From NCBI RefSeq assembly GCF_001665235.1, contig NZ_LZSC01000067.1, positions 1 through 64,000 of the forward strand: DNA of 64,000 bases, given 5' to 3'. Origin of the DNA: Mycobacterium sp. 1100029.7 (lineage in GTDB: Bacteria > Actinomycetota > Actinomycetes > Mycobacteriales > Mycobacteriaceae). The translations under genes and the position numbers were made by a program. The notes beneath the pieces are model-generated. The model did no database searches and was not told the origin of the DNA. It saw nothing but the letters and a program-made list of their open reading frames with translations. Below, one piece after another: positions 44,059 through 54,361 of this stretch. Position 1 is the stretch's first letter; each line of letters begins with the position of its first letter.

Positions 44059-44077
44059 GATAAGTGGCAAGAACCGT

Positions 44078-45109
44078 CTAGACAAGCGTGGCTAGCTCGC
44101 GGACCTGCTCCGTGTTGCGCCCGGACACCACCATCATCGTGACGCCGGCGGCCTCCCAGGCCTTGATCTGCTTACGGACGTAGTCCAGGTCGCCCACGAT
44201 CGCGGCGTCATCGATGACCTCGTCGGGGATGATCTCGGCAGCCTTGTCCTTTTGATTGCTGCGGAACAGCTTGGTGACGTCGTCGACCACTTGCGCGTAA
44301 CCCATCCGGCGGTAGACGTCGGCGTGGAAGTTGGTGTCCTCGGCCCCCATTCCGCCCATGTAGAGCGCGATGTAGGGCTTCATGGCAGCGAACGCGGCGG
44401 GGCGGTCCTCGGTGATGACGATGTTGGCCGTCGCACAGATCTCGAAGTCCTTGCGGCTGCGCCGCGCACCCGGGCGCGCGAAACCTTCGTCCAGCCATTC
44501 GTTGTAGGTGTCGGCCATTCGCGGCGTGTAGAAGATCGGCAGCCAGCCGTCGCAGACCTCGGCGGCCAGCGCGACGTTCTTCGGCCCCTCGGCGCCCAGC
44601 ATGATCGGGATGTCGGCGCGCAGCGGGTGGGTGATGGGCTTGAGCGGCTTGCCCAGACCCGTCGTTCCCTCGCCCGTTCGCGGCAGCGGGTAGTGGGGGC
44701 CGTCGCTGGTCACCGGCTCCTTGCGGGCCCACACCTGCCGGATGATGTCGATGTATTCACGAGTGCGCGCCAGCGGCTTGGGAAATGACTGGCCGTACCA
44801 GCCCTCCACCACCTGTGGCCCGGACACGCCCAGCCCCAGAATGTGCCGGCCGCCGGAGAGGTGGTCGAGCGTCAGGGCGGCCATCGCGCACGCCGTCGGG
44901 GTCCGCGCAGAAAGCTGGACGACCGACGTGCCCAGTCGCACCCGCTGCGTCGACGAACCCCACCAGGCCAGCGGGGTGTAGGCGTCGGATCCCCACGCCT
45001 CGGCGGTGAATACGGCGTCGAATCCGGCTTCCTCGGCTGCGGCGACAAGCTCCGCGTGGTTCTCCGGCGGCTGAGCACCCCAATATCCGAGCTGCAAACC
45101 CAGCTTCAT
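44078..45109 (-). CDS. luciferase-like F420-dependent oxidoreductase (Rv3520c-like)
   Basis: 343 residues from the ATG at 45109 (MKLGLQLGYWGAQPPENHAE); in-frame codons further upstream precede the fold and are dropped. It is a luciferase-like monooxygenase/F420 oxidoreductase TIM barrel with SAR-type TAEAWGSDAYTPLAWW, GLGVSGPQVVEGWYG and IPIMLGAEGPKNVALAAEV. Position and size match Rv3520c. It is divergent from the DUF35-type gene under a KstR site, suggesting a sterol-induced redox role; the substrate is unknown. Confidence 0.88.
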   Translation of the reverse strand: MKLGLQLGYWGAQPPENHAELVAAAEEAGFDAVFTAEAWGSDAYTPLAWWGSSTQRVRLGTSVVQLSARTPTACAMAALTLDHLSGGRHILGLGVSGPQVVEGWYGQSFPKPLARTREYIDIIRQVWARKEPVTSDGPHYPLPRTGEGTTGLGKPLKPITHPLRADIPIMLGAEGPKNVALAAEVCDGWLPIFYTPRMADTYNEWLDEGFARPGARRSRKDFEICATANIVITEDRPAAFAAMKPYIALYMGGMGAEDTNFHADVYRRMGYAQVVDDVTKLFRSNQKDKAAEIIPDEVIDDAAIVGDLDYVRKQIKAWEAAGVTMMVVSGRNTEQVRELATLV

Positions 45110-45169
45110 TTTCTTTCGCCTTTCTCGGCTGAACCGGACCCGACCACGACCCAATGTTGAAACGGTTCT

Positions 45170-45183
45170 TAGAACCTGTTCTA
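45170..45183. promoter_or_regulatory. KstR operator between the F420 oxidoreductase and the DUF35 gene
   Basis: TAGAACCTGTTCTA is a perfect match and a near-perfect palindrome. It lies 61 bases from the oxidoreductase ATG and 9 bases before the GTG at 45193. Its presence inside the longest open frame argues that the true start is the GTG. Confidence 0.85.
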
Positions 45184-45192
45184 CTCGATGGC

Positions 45193-46197
45193 GTGACAGC
45201 CACTTCGAGCGGCCCGACCACGACGGATCACTCCGAGCCGCCTCTCTCAGCGCCGTTAACTCTGGCCTTCGACTACACCCGTTCAGTCGGAACCACGCTA
45301 GGGAAGTTCTTCACCGCCCTGCGTGAACGCCGCGTGCTCGGGGTGCGCGGATCGGATGGCCGGGTGCATGTGCCACCGGCGGAATACGACCCGGTCACCT
45401 ACGAACCGCTGGGCGAAATGGTACCGGTCTCATCGGTCGGCACCGTGGTCTCGTGGACCTGGCAGGCCGAGCCGCTGGGCGGCGAACCGTTGGACCGGCC
45501 GTTCGCCTGGGCGCTGATCAAGCTGGACGGCGCGGACACCCCGTTGATCCACGCCGTTGATGTGGGACCCTCCGGTCCTTCCGCGATTAAGACCGGCGCC
45601 CGGGTGCACGTGCATTGGGCCGACGAGACGGTCGGCGCCATCACCGACATCGCGTACTTCAAGCTGGGCGACGAAGAAGAGCCGACCGCACCCGAAGGGT
45701 CCGCCAGCGACCAGGACCCGGTCACGATGATCGTCACCCCGGTGTCGCTGACCATCCAGCACAGCGCCTCACACGAGGAGAGCGCATACCTGCGCGCCAT
45801 CGCCGAAGGCAAGCTGCTGGGCGCGAAGACCGGCGAAAAAGGCAAGGTCTATTTCCCGCCGCACGGCGCCGACCCGGCGACCGGCCAGCCCACCACCGAC
45901 TTCGTCGAGCTTCCCGACAAGGGCACGGTGACGACGTTCGCGATCATCAACATCCCGTTCCAGGGTCAGCGCATCAAGCCGCCTTACGTGGCGGCCTATG
46001 TGCTGCTCGATGGCGCCGACATTCCGTTCCTGCATCTGGTCGCCGACATCGACGCGAACGAGGTGCGGATGGGCATGCGGGTGGAAGCGGTGTGGCGGCC
46101 TCGCGACGAGTGGGGATACGGCATCGACAACATCGAGTACTTCCGGCCGACCGGTGAGCCGGACGCCGACTACGACACCTACAAGCACCACCTGTAA
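45193..46197 (+). CDS. tandem OB-fold (DUF35-type) protein, Rv3521-like
   Basis: 334 residues from the GTG at 45193. Two similar halves are visible: FTALRERRVLGVRGSDGRVH... followed by an OB-like strand set, and YLRAIAEGKLLGAKTGEKGK... followed by a second one. Both end in IAYFK/IEYFR-type strands. The DUF35 family normally has a rubredoxin-like zinc ribbon with four Cys at the RG(S)DG / TGEKG turns; here no Cys is present in either. It is followed by ltp4 and ltp3, like the ChsH2 DUF35-Ltp2 pairing, so a partner or acyl-CoA-binding role for the thiolase-like proteins is inferred. Confidence 0.82.
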   Translation: MTATSSGPTTTDHSEPPLSAPLTLAFDYTRSVGTTLGKFFTALRERRVLGVRGSDGRVHVPPAEYDPVTYEPLGEMVPVSSVGTVVSWTWQAEPLGGEPLDRPFAWALIKLDGADTPLIHAVDVGPSGPSAIKTGARVHVHWADETVGAITDIAYFKLGDEEEPTAPEGSASDQDPVTMIVTPVSLTIQHSASHEESAYLRAIAEGKLLGAKTGEKGKVYFPPHGADPATGQPTTDFVELPDKGTVTTFAIINIPFQGQRIKPPYVAAYVLLDGADIPFLHLVADIDANEVRMGMRVEAVWRPRDEWGYGIDNIEYFRPTGEPDADYDTYKHHL

Positions 46198-46212
46198 AGG
46201 GCCCAACTGCAC

Positions 46213-47276
46213 ATGAGCGAACGCAAGGTTGCGGTCGTCGGCTTTGCCCACGCCCCGCATGTCCGCCGCACTGACGGCACCACCAACGGCGTCGAGATGT
46301 TGATTCCGTGCTTCACGCAGCTTTACGAGGAGCTGGGCATCACCAGGACCGACATCGGTTTCTGGTGTTCCGGGTCCTCCGATTACCTTGCTGGACGGGC
46401 ATTTTCGTTCATCTCGGCCATCGACTCGATTGGCGCGGTGCCGCCGATCAACGAGTCGCACGTCGAAATGGACGCGGCCTGGGCACTTTACGAGGCCTAC
46501 ATCAAAATCCTGACCGGCGAGGTCGACACTGCGCTGGTGTACGGCTTCGGAAAGTCCTCGGCGGGCATCCTGCGCCAGATCCTGTCGCGGCAGACCGACC
46601 CCTACACCGTCGCGCCGTTGTGGCCGGACTCGGTGTCGCTGGCCGGACTGCAGGCCCGCGCCGGGCTCGACTCCGGTAAGTGGACCGACATCCAGATGGC
46701 CCGCGTTGCGTTTGATGCGTTCGCCAACGCCCGCCGCATCGACCGGGTGGAGCCGCCGGTCAACGTCGAGGAGCTGCTGGACCGACCGTTCTTTGCCGAC
46801 CCGCTGCGCCGCCACGACATCGCACCGGTCACCGACGGAGCGGCCGCGATTGTGCTCGCCGCCGACGGCCGTGCCCGCGAGTTACGCGAAAACCCGGCCT
46901 GGATAACCGGAATCGAGCACCGCATCGAAACCCCGGTGCTCGGAGCCCGTGATCTCACTACCTCGACTTCGACCCGGGCAGCGGCCAAGGTCGCCACCGG
47001 CGACAACACGTCGAACCTCGACGTCGCCGAGATCCACGCGCCGTTCACCCATCAGCACCTGATTCTGACGGACGCCATCCGGATTCCGGGCAAGACGAAA
47101 GTCAATCCCTCCGGTGGAGCGCTCTCGGCCAACCCGATGTTCGTTGCCGGGCTCGAGCGCATCGGTTTTGCCGCACAACACATTTGGGATGGTTCTGCGA
47201 ACCGGGTGCTGGCGCACGCCACCAGCGGGCCCGCGCTGCAGCAGAATCTGGTCGCGGTCATGGAAGGAAAGAACTG

Positions 47277-47277
<1 letters not shown>
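46213..47277 (+). CDS. ltp4: thiolase-superfamily lipid-transfer-type protein Ltp4
   Basis: 354 residues, the length recalled for Rv3522. A thiolase-like fold shows the N-terminal VAVVGFAHAP, ESHVEMDAAWALYEAYIKIL and the C-terminal TKVNPSGGALSANPMFVAG. The nucleophilic Cys of true thiolases (VCGSG motif) is not present, since the equivalent region reads ESHVEMDAA. This is typical of the SCPx/Ltp steroid aldolase branch. It is encoded between the tandem OB protein and ltp3, with a one-base overlap to ltp3. Confidence 0.9.
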
Positions 47278-48470
<1,193 letters not shown>

Positions 48471-48515
48471 CGCCGGCGACGATGCAGAGCGCAGCGATGA
48501 GGAGGAGCGGCGACA

Positions 48516-48923
48516 TTGGCTGACCATCCTGCGCACGAGGCCGGCCGTCGCTCCCGCGAGGCCGTGATGGCCAGGGACAAAGAGGCGTGGCTGGCGGTGT
48601 TCGCCGACGACGGCATCGTGGAGGACCCCATCGGGCCCTCGCTGTTCGATCCCGAGGGCAACGGACACCGCGGCCGTGACGCGATTTCGGCGTTCTGGGA
48701 CAAGGCCATTGCCCCCACCGCCAAGATCGAGTTCGTGTTCCGCGACACCTATCAGTGCGGCAACGAGGAAGCCAACGTCGGGCACATTTTGATCACCACG
48801 GGCGACTACCAAACGACCGCCGAGGGCGTGTTCACCTACAAGGCCAACGACGAGGGCAAGATGGTGGCCCTGCGCGCCTATTGGGAGATGGACCGCGCGG
48901 CGGCCAACACCCGGAAGATCTAA
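48516..48923 (+). CDS. NTF2/SnoaL-fold protein, ketosteroid isomerase-like
   Basis: 135 residues from the TTG at 48516, which has GGAGGAG 9 bases upstream. The fold is recognisable from WLAVFADDGIVEDPIG, HRGRDAISAFWDKAI and YQTTAEGVFTYKA. The nearest recognisable family is the SnoaL/ketosteroid-isomerase-like group. An Asp in EDPIG corresponds loosely to a catalytic position, but no active-site set is proven. It lies 45 bases after ltp3, so it may be the last gene of the KstR-controlled ltp operon. Confidence 0.75.
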   Translation: MADHPAHEAGRRSREAVMARDKEAWLAVFADDGIVEDPIGPSLFDPEGNGHRGRDAISAFWDKAIAPTAKIEFVFRDTYQCGNEEANVGHILITTGDYQTTAEGVFTYKANDEGKMVALRAYWEMDRAAANTRKI

Positions 48924-49444
48924 AGCGGTTCCAGCCCGGCCAGATGCCGCTGCGCCAGGTCGCGGTAGGCCTGCGGGTTCAAGTTGATCCACATCTCCGC
49001 ACCCGTCCCGGCGATCGGGCCCTTGATCTGAGCAGGGGCTCCGACCACGAGCACCCCGGCCGGGATTTGAGTGCCGGCGGTCACCAGAGAGTGCGCGGCG
49101 ATCAAGCTGCGCGCCCCGATGACCGCGCCGTCTAGAACCGTCGCGTGGTTGGCGATCAGTGCCTCAGAACCGACGTGGGCCCCGTGAATGACGCACATGT
49201 GGGCAACGGTGGCCCCCGGGCCGATGTCGACGGGAATTCCGGGCGGTGCGTGCAACACCGATCCGTCCTGCACATTGGCGCCTTCGCGGACGACGATCGG
49301 CCCGTAGTCGCCGCGCAGTACGGCGTTGAACCACACCGACGCCCCGGCCTCGACCGTGACATCGCCGATCAGGGTCGCGGTCGGCGCCACGAACGCCGTC
49401 GGATCGATCCGTGGTGCGCGACCCTCGAAAGCAAACAGTGGCAT
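48920..49444 (-). CDS. gamma-carbonic-anhydrase-like left-handed beta-helix protein
   Basis: 174 residues, the length recalled for Rv3525c. Hexapeptide repeats run through the protein (APTATLIGDVTVEAGASVWF, VVREGANVQDGSVLHAPPGI). Metal-ligand candidates are His residues in LHAPPG, AHMCVIHGAHVG and NHATV, as in the gamma-carbonic-anhydrase/PaaY group. It may be an acyl-CoA thioesterase or a carbonic anhydrase; neither is proven. It overlaps the NTF2-type gene tail to tail by four bases and is divergent from kshA. Confidence 0.88.
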   Translation of the reverse strand: MPLFAFEGRAPRIDPTAFVAPTATLIGDVTVEAGASVWFNAVLRGDYGPIVVREGANVQDGSVLHAPPGIPVDIGPGATVAHMCVIHGAHVGSEALIANHATVLDGAVIGARSLIAAHSLVTAGTQIPAGVLVVGAPAQIKGPIAGTGAEMWINLNPQAYRDLAQRHLAGLEPL

Positions 49445-49515
49445 CGTTTAGATATACCCCAGCGTGAAAACCCTATGGTTAGGACCGCTGTCGTTGCGCG
49501 TCCACACCTAAAAAC

Positions 49516-49529
49516 TGTAACGTGTTCTA
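49516..49529. promoter_or_regulatory. KstR operator upstream of kshA
   Basis: TGTAACGTGTTCTA matches the KstR consensus at all fixed positions. It lies 31 bases before the kshA GTG at 49561 and 71 bases from the divergent Rv3525c-like gene, so it may control both. Confidence 0.8.
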
Positions 49530-49560
49530 GTTAGAGGGCAAGCAGAGCTGGAGGTTGCAG

Positions 49561-50733
49561 GTGACTACCGACACCAAAGCGGTCGGCATCCGGGAAATCG
49601 ATCCCGGCGCCCTGCCGACCAGATATGCCCGGGGCTGGCACTGCCTGGGCGTGGCGAAGGACTTCCAGGACGGCAAGCCGCACCCGATCGAAGCGTTCGG
49701 CACCAAGCTGGTGGTCTTCGCCGACTCACATGGCGACATCCACGTCCTCGACGGCTACTGCCGGCACATGGGCGGTGACCTGTCCGAGGGCACCATCAAG
49801 GGCGACGAGATCGCCTGCCCGTTCCACGACTGGCGTTGGGGTGGCGACGGCCGATGCAAGTTGGTGCCCTACGCCAAACGCACACCGAAGACGGCGCGCA
49901 CCCGGTCTTGGACCACCGACGTGCGTGGCGGTCTGCTGTTCGTCTGGCATGACCACGAGAACAACCCACCGGATCCGGCCGTCCAGATTCCCGACATCCC
50001 GGAATCGCACAGTGACGAGTGGACCGAGTGGCGATGGAACAGCATCCTCATCGAGGGCTCCAACTGCCGCGACATCATCGACAACGTCACCGACATGGCG
50101 CACTTCTTCTACATCCATTTCGGGTTGCCGACGTACTTCAAGAACGTCTTCGAGGGGCATGTCGCCTCGCAGTACCTGCACAACGTGGGCCGGCCGGACG
50201 TCAACGACCTGGGGACCTCCTACGGTGAGGCGCACCTGGATTCCGAGGCGTCGTACTTCGGACCGTCGTTCATGATCAACTGGCTGCACAACAGCTACGG
50301 CGGCTTCAAGGCCGAGTCGATTCTGATCAACTGCCACTATCCGGTCACCCAGAACTCGTTCGTGCTGCAGTGGGGCGTCATCGTCGAAAAGCCCAAGGGC
50401 ATGGACGAGAAGATGACCAACAAGCTGTCGAAGGTGTTCACCGAAGGCGTCAGCAAGGGCTTCTTGCAGGACGTCGAAATCTGGAAGCACAAGACCCGGA
50501 TCGACAACCCGCTGCTGGTCGAGGAGGACGGCGCCGTCTATCAGCTGCGCCGCTGGTATCAGCAGTTCTACGTCGACGTCGCCGACATCGAGCCGGAAAT
50601 GGTGGAGCGCTTCGAAATCGAGGTGGACACCACCCGCGCCAACGAGTACTGGAACGCTCAGGTTGCAGAGAATCTGAAGGCACAGGACGCCGAAGGCCCT
50701 GCGGCCGAAGAAGTTCCAGTCGAACAGCACTGA
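49561..50733 (+). CDS. kshA: 3-ketosteroid 9-alpha-hydroxylase oxygenase subunit KshA
   Basis: 390 residues from the GTG at 49561, six bases after GGAGG. The Rieske [2Fe-2S] motif is CRHMGGDL with CPFHDWRW, giving two Cys and two His. The mononuclear iron ligands are in DNVTDMAHFFYIHFG (D-x-x-H-x4-H type), with a later Asp ligand expected. The enzyme hydroxylates C9 of androstadienedione-type steroids or their CoA esters, and with KstD it opens ring B. Sequence matches Rv3526 closely. The reductase partner KshB is outside this window. Confidence 0.97.
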   Translation: MTTDTKAVGIREIDPGALPTRYARGWHCLGVAKDFQDGKPHPIEAFGTKLVVFADSHGDIHVLDGYCRHMGGDLSEGTIKGDEIACPFHDWRWGGDGRCKLVPYAKRTPKTARTRSWTTDVRGGLLFVWHDHENNPPDPAVQIPDIPESHSDEWTEWRWNSILIEGSNCRDIIDNVTDMAHFFYIHFGLPTYFKNVFEGHVASQYLHNVGRPDVNDLGTSYGEAHLDSEASYFGPSFMINWLHNSYGGFKAESILINCHYPVTQNSFVLQWGVIVEKPKGMDEKMTNKLSKVFTEGVSKGFLQDVEIWKHKTRIDNPLLVEEDGAVYQLRRWYQQFYVDVADIEPEMVERFEIEVDTTRANEYWNAQVAENLKAQDAEGPAAEEVPVEQH

Positions 50734-50737
50734 CGAC

Positions 50738-51184
50738 ATGCCTGACGACCAGTCGGCCGTCCCGGACGTCGACCAGCTCGCCCGGTCGATGCTGTTGTTG
50801 CATGGCGACGGACATGACCACGAGGACAAGCCCGCCCATGACGGCGGCTCCGGATCTTGGTCGAAGTCAAGGGATTTCGCGAACGATCCGGAACGCGCCG
50901 CCGCCGTTCGCGAGGCCAGCCGCGCCGACCGGGAGCGCTACCTCACGTCGGGCCTGCAGCCGGTGGACTGCCGGTTCTGCCATGTCACGGTGACGGTCAG
51001 GCGGCTCGGACCGGGACACACTGCGGTGCAATGGAATAGCGAGGCAACCCAGCGTTGTGCGCACTTCGCCGAGATACGCGAGTCCGGCGGCGACACCGCC
51101 CGCACCCGGGCGTGCCCCCGGCTGTCCGACAGCATTGAACACGCGGTCGCCGAGGGCTACCTGGAGCGTCCCGAAGAAGACTGA
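50738..51184 (+). CDS. small Cys/His-rich protein (Rv3527-like), putative zinc binder
   Basis: 148 residues beginning four bases after kshA, so very likely cotranscribed. Residues 21-35 are His/Asp-rich (LHGDGHDHEDKPAHD). A CxxC pair (C78 and C81 in DCRFCHV) plus C107 and C126 could bind one zinc or a cluster. Size matches Rv3527. No catalytic domain is recognised. Its constant position after kshA suggests a supporting role in the oxygenase step, for example a metal or electron-handling accessory, which is inference. Confidence 0.75.
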   Translation: MPDDQSAVPDVDQLARSMLLLHGDGHDHEDKPAHDGGSGSWSKSRDFANDPERAAAVREASRADRERYLTSGLQPVDCRFCHVTVTVRRLGPGHTAVQWNSEATQRCAHFAEIRESGGDTARTRACPRLSDSIEHAVAEGYLERPEED

Positions 51185-51206
51185 TCGAATTCGTCGCCGC
51201 GAGTGA

Positions 51207-52355
51207 TCACAGCCCGGCGAAGCGCTCCTTGACCTCTTCTGCGGTGAGGCCGTAATCGGCCAGCGAGTACTTGTGCTTCGGGGCACGGGCGCCGGTTTGG
51301 CTCTCGGCGTGGCTGTCCTCCATGGCCTTTCGGGCCTCGTCGGTCAGATCGATGTCGAAGTGACGATAGACGTTGGCGACCGTCCCGAGCGGATCGGCGA
51401 TCAGGTCGTGGTAGTCGACGTCGCAGAACTGGGCGGGGTCGTATTTGGCTCGCGCGGTGTTGAACAACTGCAGGCCCCGAGACCAGGTTTCCATCGCGTC
51501 GGCACCGATCTGGGCGCCGGAGAAGGTCGTCGACCATCCCTCGGCAGTGTGCTGGGCCAGCGAACACATCGACGCCAGGATCGTTTCCACCGGCCGGTGG
51601 GTCTGGATCACCAGGGCGTCCGGATAGGTCGCCATCAACGCGTCAAGCGCGAACAGGTGGCTGGGATTCTTCAGCACCCAACGCTTTTCGGCATCGTTCA
51701 GGCCGACCAGCTGAAGGTTGCGGCGGTGCCGCTGGTACGACGGCGTCCAGTCCTGCCGCGACAGCCACTGTGAGTAGGTCGGCAGGTGCGAGAGCGTCTC
51801 GTAGGACACCGAATGCAGCGACTGTCGCAGCAGCTGCCAGCACTCCTCCAGCTCGTAGGCGGCCATGAAATGCAGGCCGGTGTACTCCGGGTTCTCCGCG
51901 TGTGCCTTCTCGAACTGCGCGTTCAACTGGCTGTACCACGGGTTTTCGTCCCAGGTGTCACGCGGCGGGCGTGGCTGCGGAAACTCGGCCAGCCACAGGT
52001 GCAGGCCCTGATGCACCGGGTCCGCGCCCAGCAGTCGGTGCAAGATAGTGGTGCCGGTGCGCGGCAGCCCGGTGACGAAGATCGGCCGCTCGATCGCGAC
52101 GTCGGCGTGCTGGGGGTATTGCTTCCAGGCGGACTCGGAGAACAGCCGAGCCACCAGCGCGCCGCGCAGGAAGAACCGATTCATCTTGCTGCCCAGGGGC
52201 GTTAGGCCCGCATCACTGCGGTAGGAGTCCAGCAGCACGCCGAGGGCTTCGCGATAATTGTCGTCGTCGACGCCGAAGTCGTCGAGGCCGACCAGCTTGG
52301 TGGCCGACGCGTGCATGTCCTCGACGGTGCCGACATCGGTGCGCTCACCGGCCAT
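51207..52355 (-). CDS. sulfotransferase family protein (Rv3529c-like)
   Basis: 382 residues, near the 384 recalled for Rv3529c. The PAPS-binding 5'-phosphosulfate loop is FVTGLPRTGTTILHRLLGAD, and the 3'-phosphate region is VLKNPSHLFALDALMATYPD followed by VIQTHRPVETILASM. It is a cytoplasmic Stf-type sulfotransferase with no signal peptide. It is the last gene of a three-gene operon behind a KstR site, its start overlapping the SDR stop by one base. A sulfated sterol-derived product is possible but not shown. Confidence 0.88.
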   Translation of the reverse strand: MAGERTDVGTVEDMHASATKLVGLDDFGVDDDNYREALGVLLDSYRSDAGLTPLGSKMNRFFLRGALVARLFSESAWKQYPQHADVAIERPIFVTGLPRTGTTILHRLLGADPVHQGLHLWLAEFPQPRPPRDTWDENPWYSQLNAQFEKAHAENPEYTGLHFMAAYELEECWQLLRQSLHSVSYETLSHLPTYSQWLSRQDWTPSYQRHRRNLQLVGLNDAEKRWVLKNPSHLFALDALMATYPDALVIQTHRPVETILASMCSLAQHTAEGWSTTFSGAQIGADAMETWSRGLQLFNTARAKYDPAQFCDVDYHDLIADPLGTVANVYRHFDIDLTDEARKAMEDSHAESQTGARAPKHKYSLADYGLTAEEVKERFAGL

Positions 52356-53137
52356 TAGGTGTGGTACTCCCCGCAGTTGACGTCCAGGGTCTGGCCGGTG
52401 ATGCCGCTGGACAGGTCGCTGGCCATGAACAGGATCGCCGAGGCGACCTCGTCCTCGGTGGGCAGCCGTTTGAGGTCGGAGTCGGCAGCGGTGGCCTGGT
52501 AGATCTGTTCGGCGGTGGTGCCGTGCTTGCCGGCCTGGTGGTTGAAGTAGCCCTGCAGCGTTTCACCCCAGATATAGCCGGGTGCAACGGAATTGACTCG
52601 GATACCCTGCTCCCCCAGCTCGGTGGCCAGCGAGTGTGACATGGACAGCAGCGCGGACTTGGCCATCTTGTAGGCGCCGTACTTGGCCTGCGAGTGCCGC
52701 AGCACCATGGAGTTGACGTTGACGATCGAGCCCTTCGACTCGGCCAGCGCGTCGGTGAATCCCTGGATGAGTCGCAGCGCGCCAAGCGCACTGAGTTCGA
52801 TCGCGTCACGGATATGCTGGAAGCTGGTGCCCGAGAACGGTTTCAACGACGGCACCCGGAACGCGTTGTTGATCAGCACATCGACCTTGCCGTAGGCCTC
52901 CAAGGTCGCCGCGACCAGGTTCTTCACCTGGTCATCCTCGGTGATGTCGGTGCGTACCGTTGTCGCGCGGCCGCCGAGGTCGGCGATTTGCTTCGCGACG
53001 TCGTCCAGACGTTCCGGCGTGCGGGCCGCCAGCACCAGGTCCGCACCCTCTCGGGTGCATCGGTGCGCCAGCGTCGTGCCCAGACCCGGACCGACACCGC
53101 TGATCACCACTACCTTGCCATCGAGCAACTTCGTCAT
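52355..53137 (-). CDS. short-chain dehydrogenase/reductase (Rv3530c-like)
   Basis: 260 residues, the length recalled for Rv3530c. The cofactor motif VVISGVGPGLGTTLAHRC is a variant of the classical TGxxxGxG (SGVGPGLG). The structural Asn sits in INNAFRV and the catalytic Tyr-Lys in YGAYKMAKSALL. It overlaps the DUF1214 gene by four bases and the sulfotransferase by one. It lies in the KstR-controlled operon and is a likely steroid or lipid alcohol dehydrogenase; the substrate is unproven. Confidence 0.88.
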   Translation of the reverse strand: MTKLLDGKVVVISGVGPGLGTTLAHRCTREGADLVLAARTPERLDDVAKQIADLGGRATTVRTDITEDDQVKNLVAATLEAYGKVDVLINNAFRVPSLKPFSGTSFQHIRDAIELSALGALRLIQGFTDALAESKGSIVNVNSMVLRHSQAKYGAYKMAKSALLSMSHSLATELGEQGIRVNSVAPGYIWGETLQGYFNHQAGKHGTTAEQIYQATAADSDLKRLPTEDEVASAILFMASDLSSGITGQTLDVNCGEYHT

Positions 53138-54273
53138 CCCAACATCCTTGCCTGAATTTGTTGATGGCGCAGTGCGATTCGTGCGCGCCAGTCGTCCTCG
53201 GAAATCTTGTTGTGGTCGAAATACGGCAACGACGCCGGCACCTGGTCGATGTCGACCACCTCGACCGTCGGCCCGTCGGCCTCCGTGAGCTCACGCGACA
53301 CCCGTTGCCAGCGGAACTGCAGATAACCACGACGGTGGTCCAGCGTCTCCACCCAGTTCGTCACACCCGGGTTCTGGTCGGCCACCACGATGCGCACCAT
53401 GCCGTCCGGATCCGCTTGTGCCTGCGTGTTGTTCAGCGAGGTTTGGTGGTTGATGTAATCCAGCGAGATGTACCACAGGCTGCCGAGCTGGAAGCCGAGG
53501 TAGGGCGCATCCGAAACCGGGATCGTGATCACCATCGCCTGGTCCGGTCGCAGGTCCCAGTGCCCCACCGACGAGTACTGAGTCGCCAGCCCACCGGGAG
53601 TCAACCGTGGCGCCGTGAGCGTGTTGACCGGGAGATTGTCGTAAAACCACTGCGGGAATTGCAACCACGTCTTGACCCGCTGCACCAACTGCTTCGCAGC
53701 TGTCGCATAACGCTTTTCGATCGTCGCGCGAGTCAACGGCGGCGGCGCGGTGCCAGCGGTATCCAGGCGGGAGATCGCCAGTGTGCCACGCTGAGCCGAC
53801 CAGTCGCCATAGACCTCGCGGATCACCAACTGTCCGGGGCTGGTCGGGCGCACCCGCCACTCGAAGCTGCCGTCGGCCGCGATCTCGAGTTCCCGGTCGT
53901 CGAAAGCCGCCTGGCTGACGGGCACGAAGTCGTCGGTGTACTCACCGCCGAGCAGCTGGAAGCTCAAGTCGGTGGTGGTACCGCGGACGCCGGTGACCAC
54001 GTAGTCGTGGTTGGCGTGCACGCGGGTGCCGAAGTACAGGGTGTCGGGATTGTCCAGGCCCATCTTGGTGAACGGCCCGGTGCCCGACTGCAGGAACGGA
54101 TGGTCGCGCTCGTAGTCGAAGGCCAGGTGGGTGCAGGCCGCGATGCAGCCCGCCAGATACTGCAGCCCTTCGAGCAAATCGGCTTCGGACTCGATGAAGG
54201 GTGCGGCGGCGACGAGATTCTCGGCCTCGGCGATCGCGGAGGACAGCGGATCAGAAAAGGGGAGGGAGGACAC
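53134..54273 (-). CDS. DUF1214 domain protein (Rv3531c-like)
   Basis: 379 residues, near the 375 recalled for Rv3531c. The C-terminal part carries the DUF1214 pattern (VVTIPVSDAPYLGFQLGSLW, YISLDYINHQTSLN, WVETLDHRRGYLQFRWQ). No signal peptide or known catalytic site is seen. It is the first gene of the Rv3531c-Rv3530c-Rv3529c operon; its ATG is 11 bases from a perfect KstR palindrome. The function is unknown, but sterol induction is expected. Confidence 0.8.
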   Translation of the reverse strand: MSSLPFSDPLSSAIAEAENLVAAAPFIESEADLLEGLQYLAGCIAACTHLAFDYERDHPFLQSGTGPFTKMGLDNPDTLYFGTRVHANHDYVVTGVRGTTTDLSFQLLGGEYTDDFVPVSQAAFDDRELEIAADGSFEWRVRPTSPGQLVIREVYGDWSAQRGTLAISRLDTAGTAPPPLTRATIEKRYATAAKQLVQRVKTWLQFPQWFYDNLPVNTLTAPRLTPGGLATQYSSVGHWDLRPDQAMVITIPVSDAPYLGFQLGSLWYISLDYINHQTSLNNTQAQADPDGMVRIVVADQNPGVTNWVETLDHRRGYLQFRWQRVSRELTEADGPTVEVVDIDQVPASLPYFDHNKISEDDWRARIALRHQQIQARMLG

Positions 54274-54283
54274 GCCTAGACGC

Positions 54284-54297
54284 TAGAACGTGTTCTA
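54284..54297 (-). promoter_or_regulatory. KstR operator, perfect palindrome, upstream of DUF1214 operon
   Basis: TAGAACGTGTTCTA is a perfect 14-base palindrome matching the consensus. It lies 10 bases before the DUF1214 ATG at 54273. The neighbour on the other side, a small secreted protein, ends at 54362 and is transcribed in the same direction. Confidence 0.88.
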
Positions 54298-54361
54298 CTT
54301 TTTCGTCAATGGCGAACATTCCTGCGCGTCGCCGACGACGTTTACAAACGAGGCCCGATCG

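Noticed and set aside
45160..45170. Second possible KstR half-site (aaacggttct) next to the 45170 operator
   Set aside because: The core reads AACGGTTC rather than AACNNGTT, so it fails the fixed positions.
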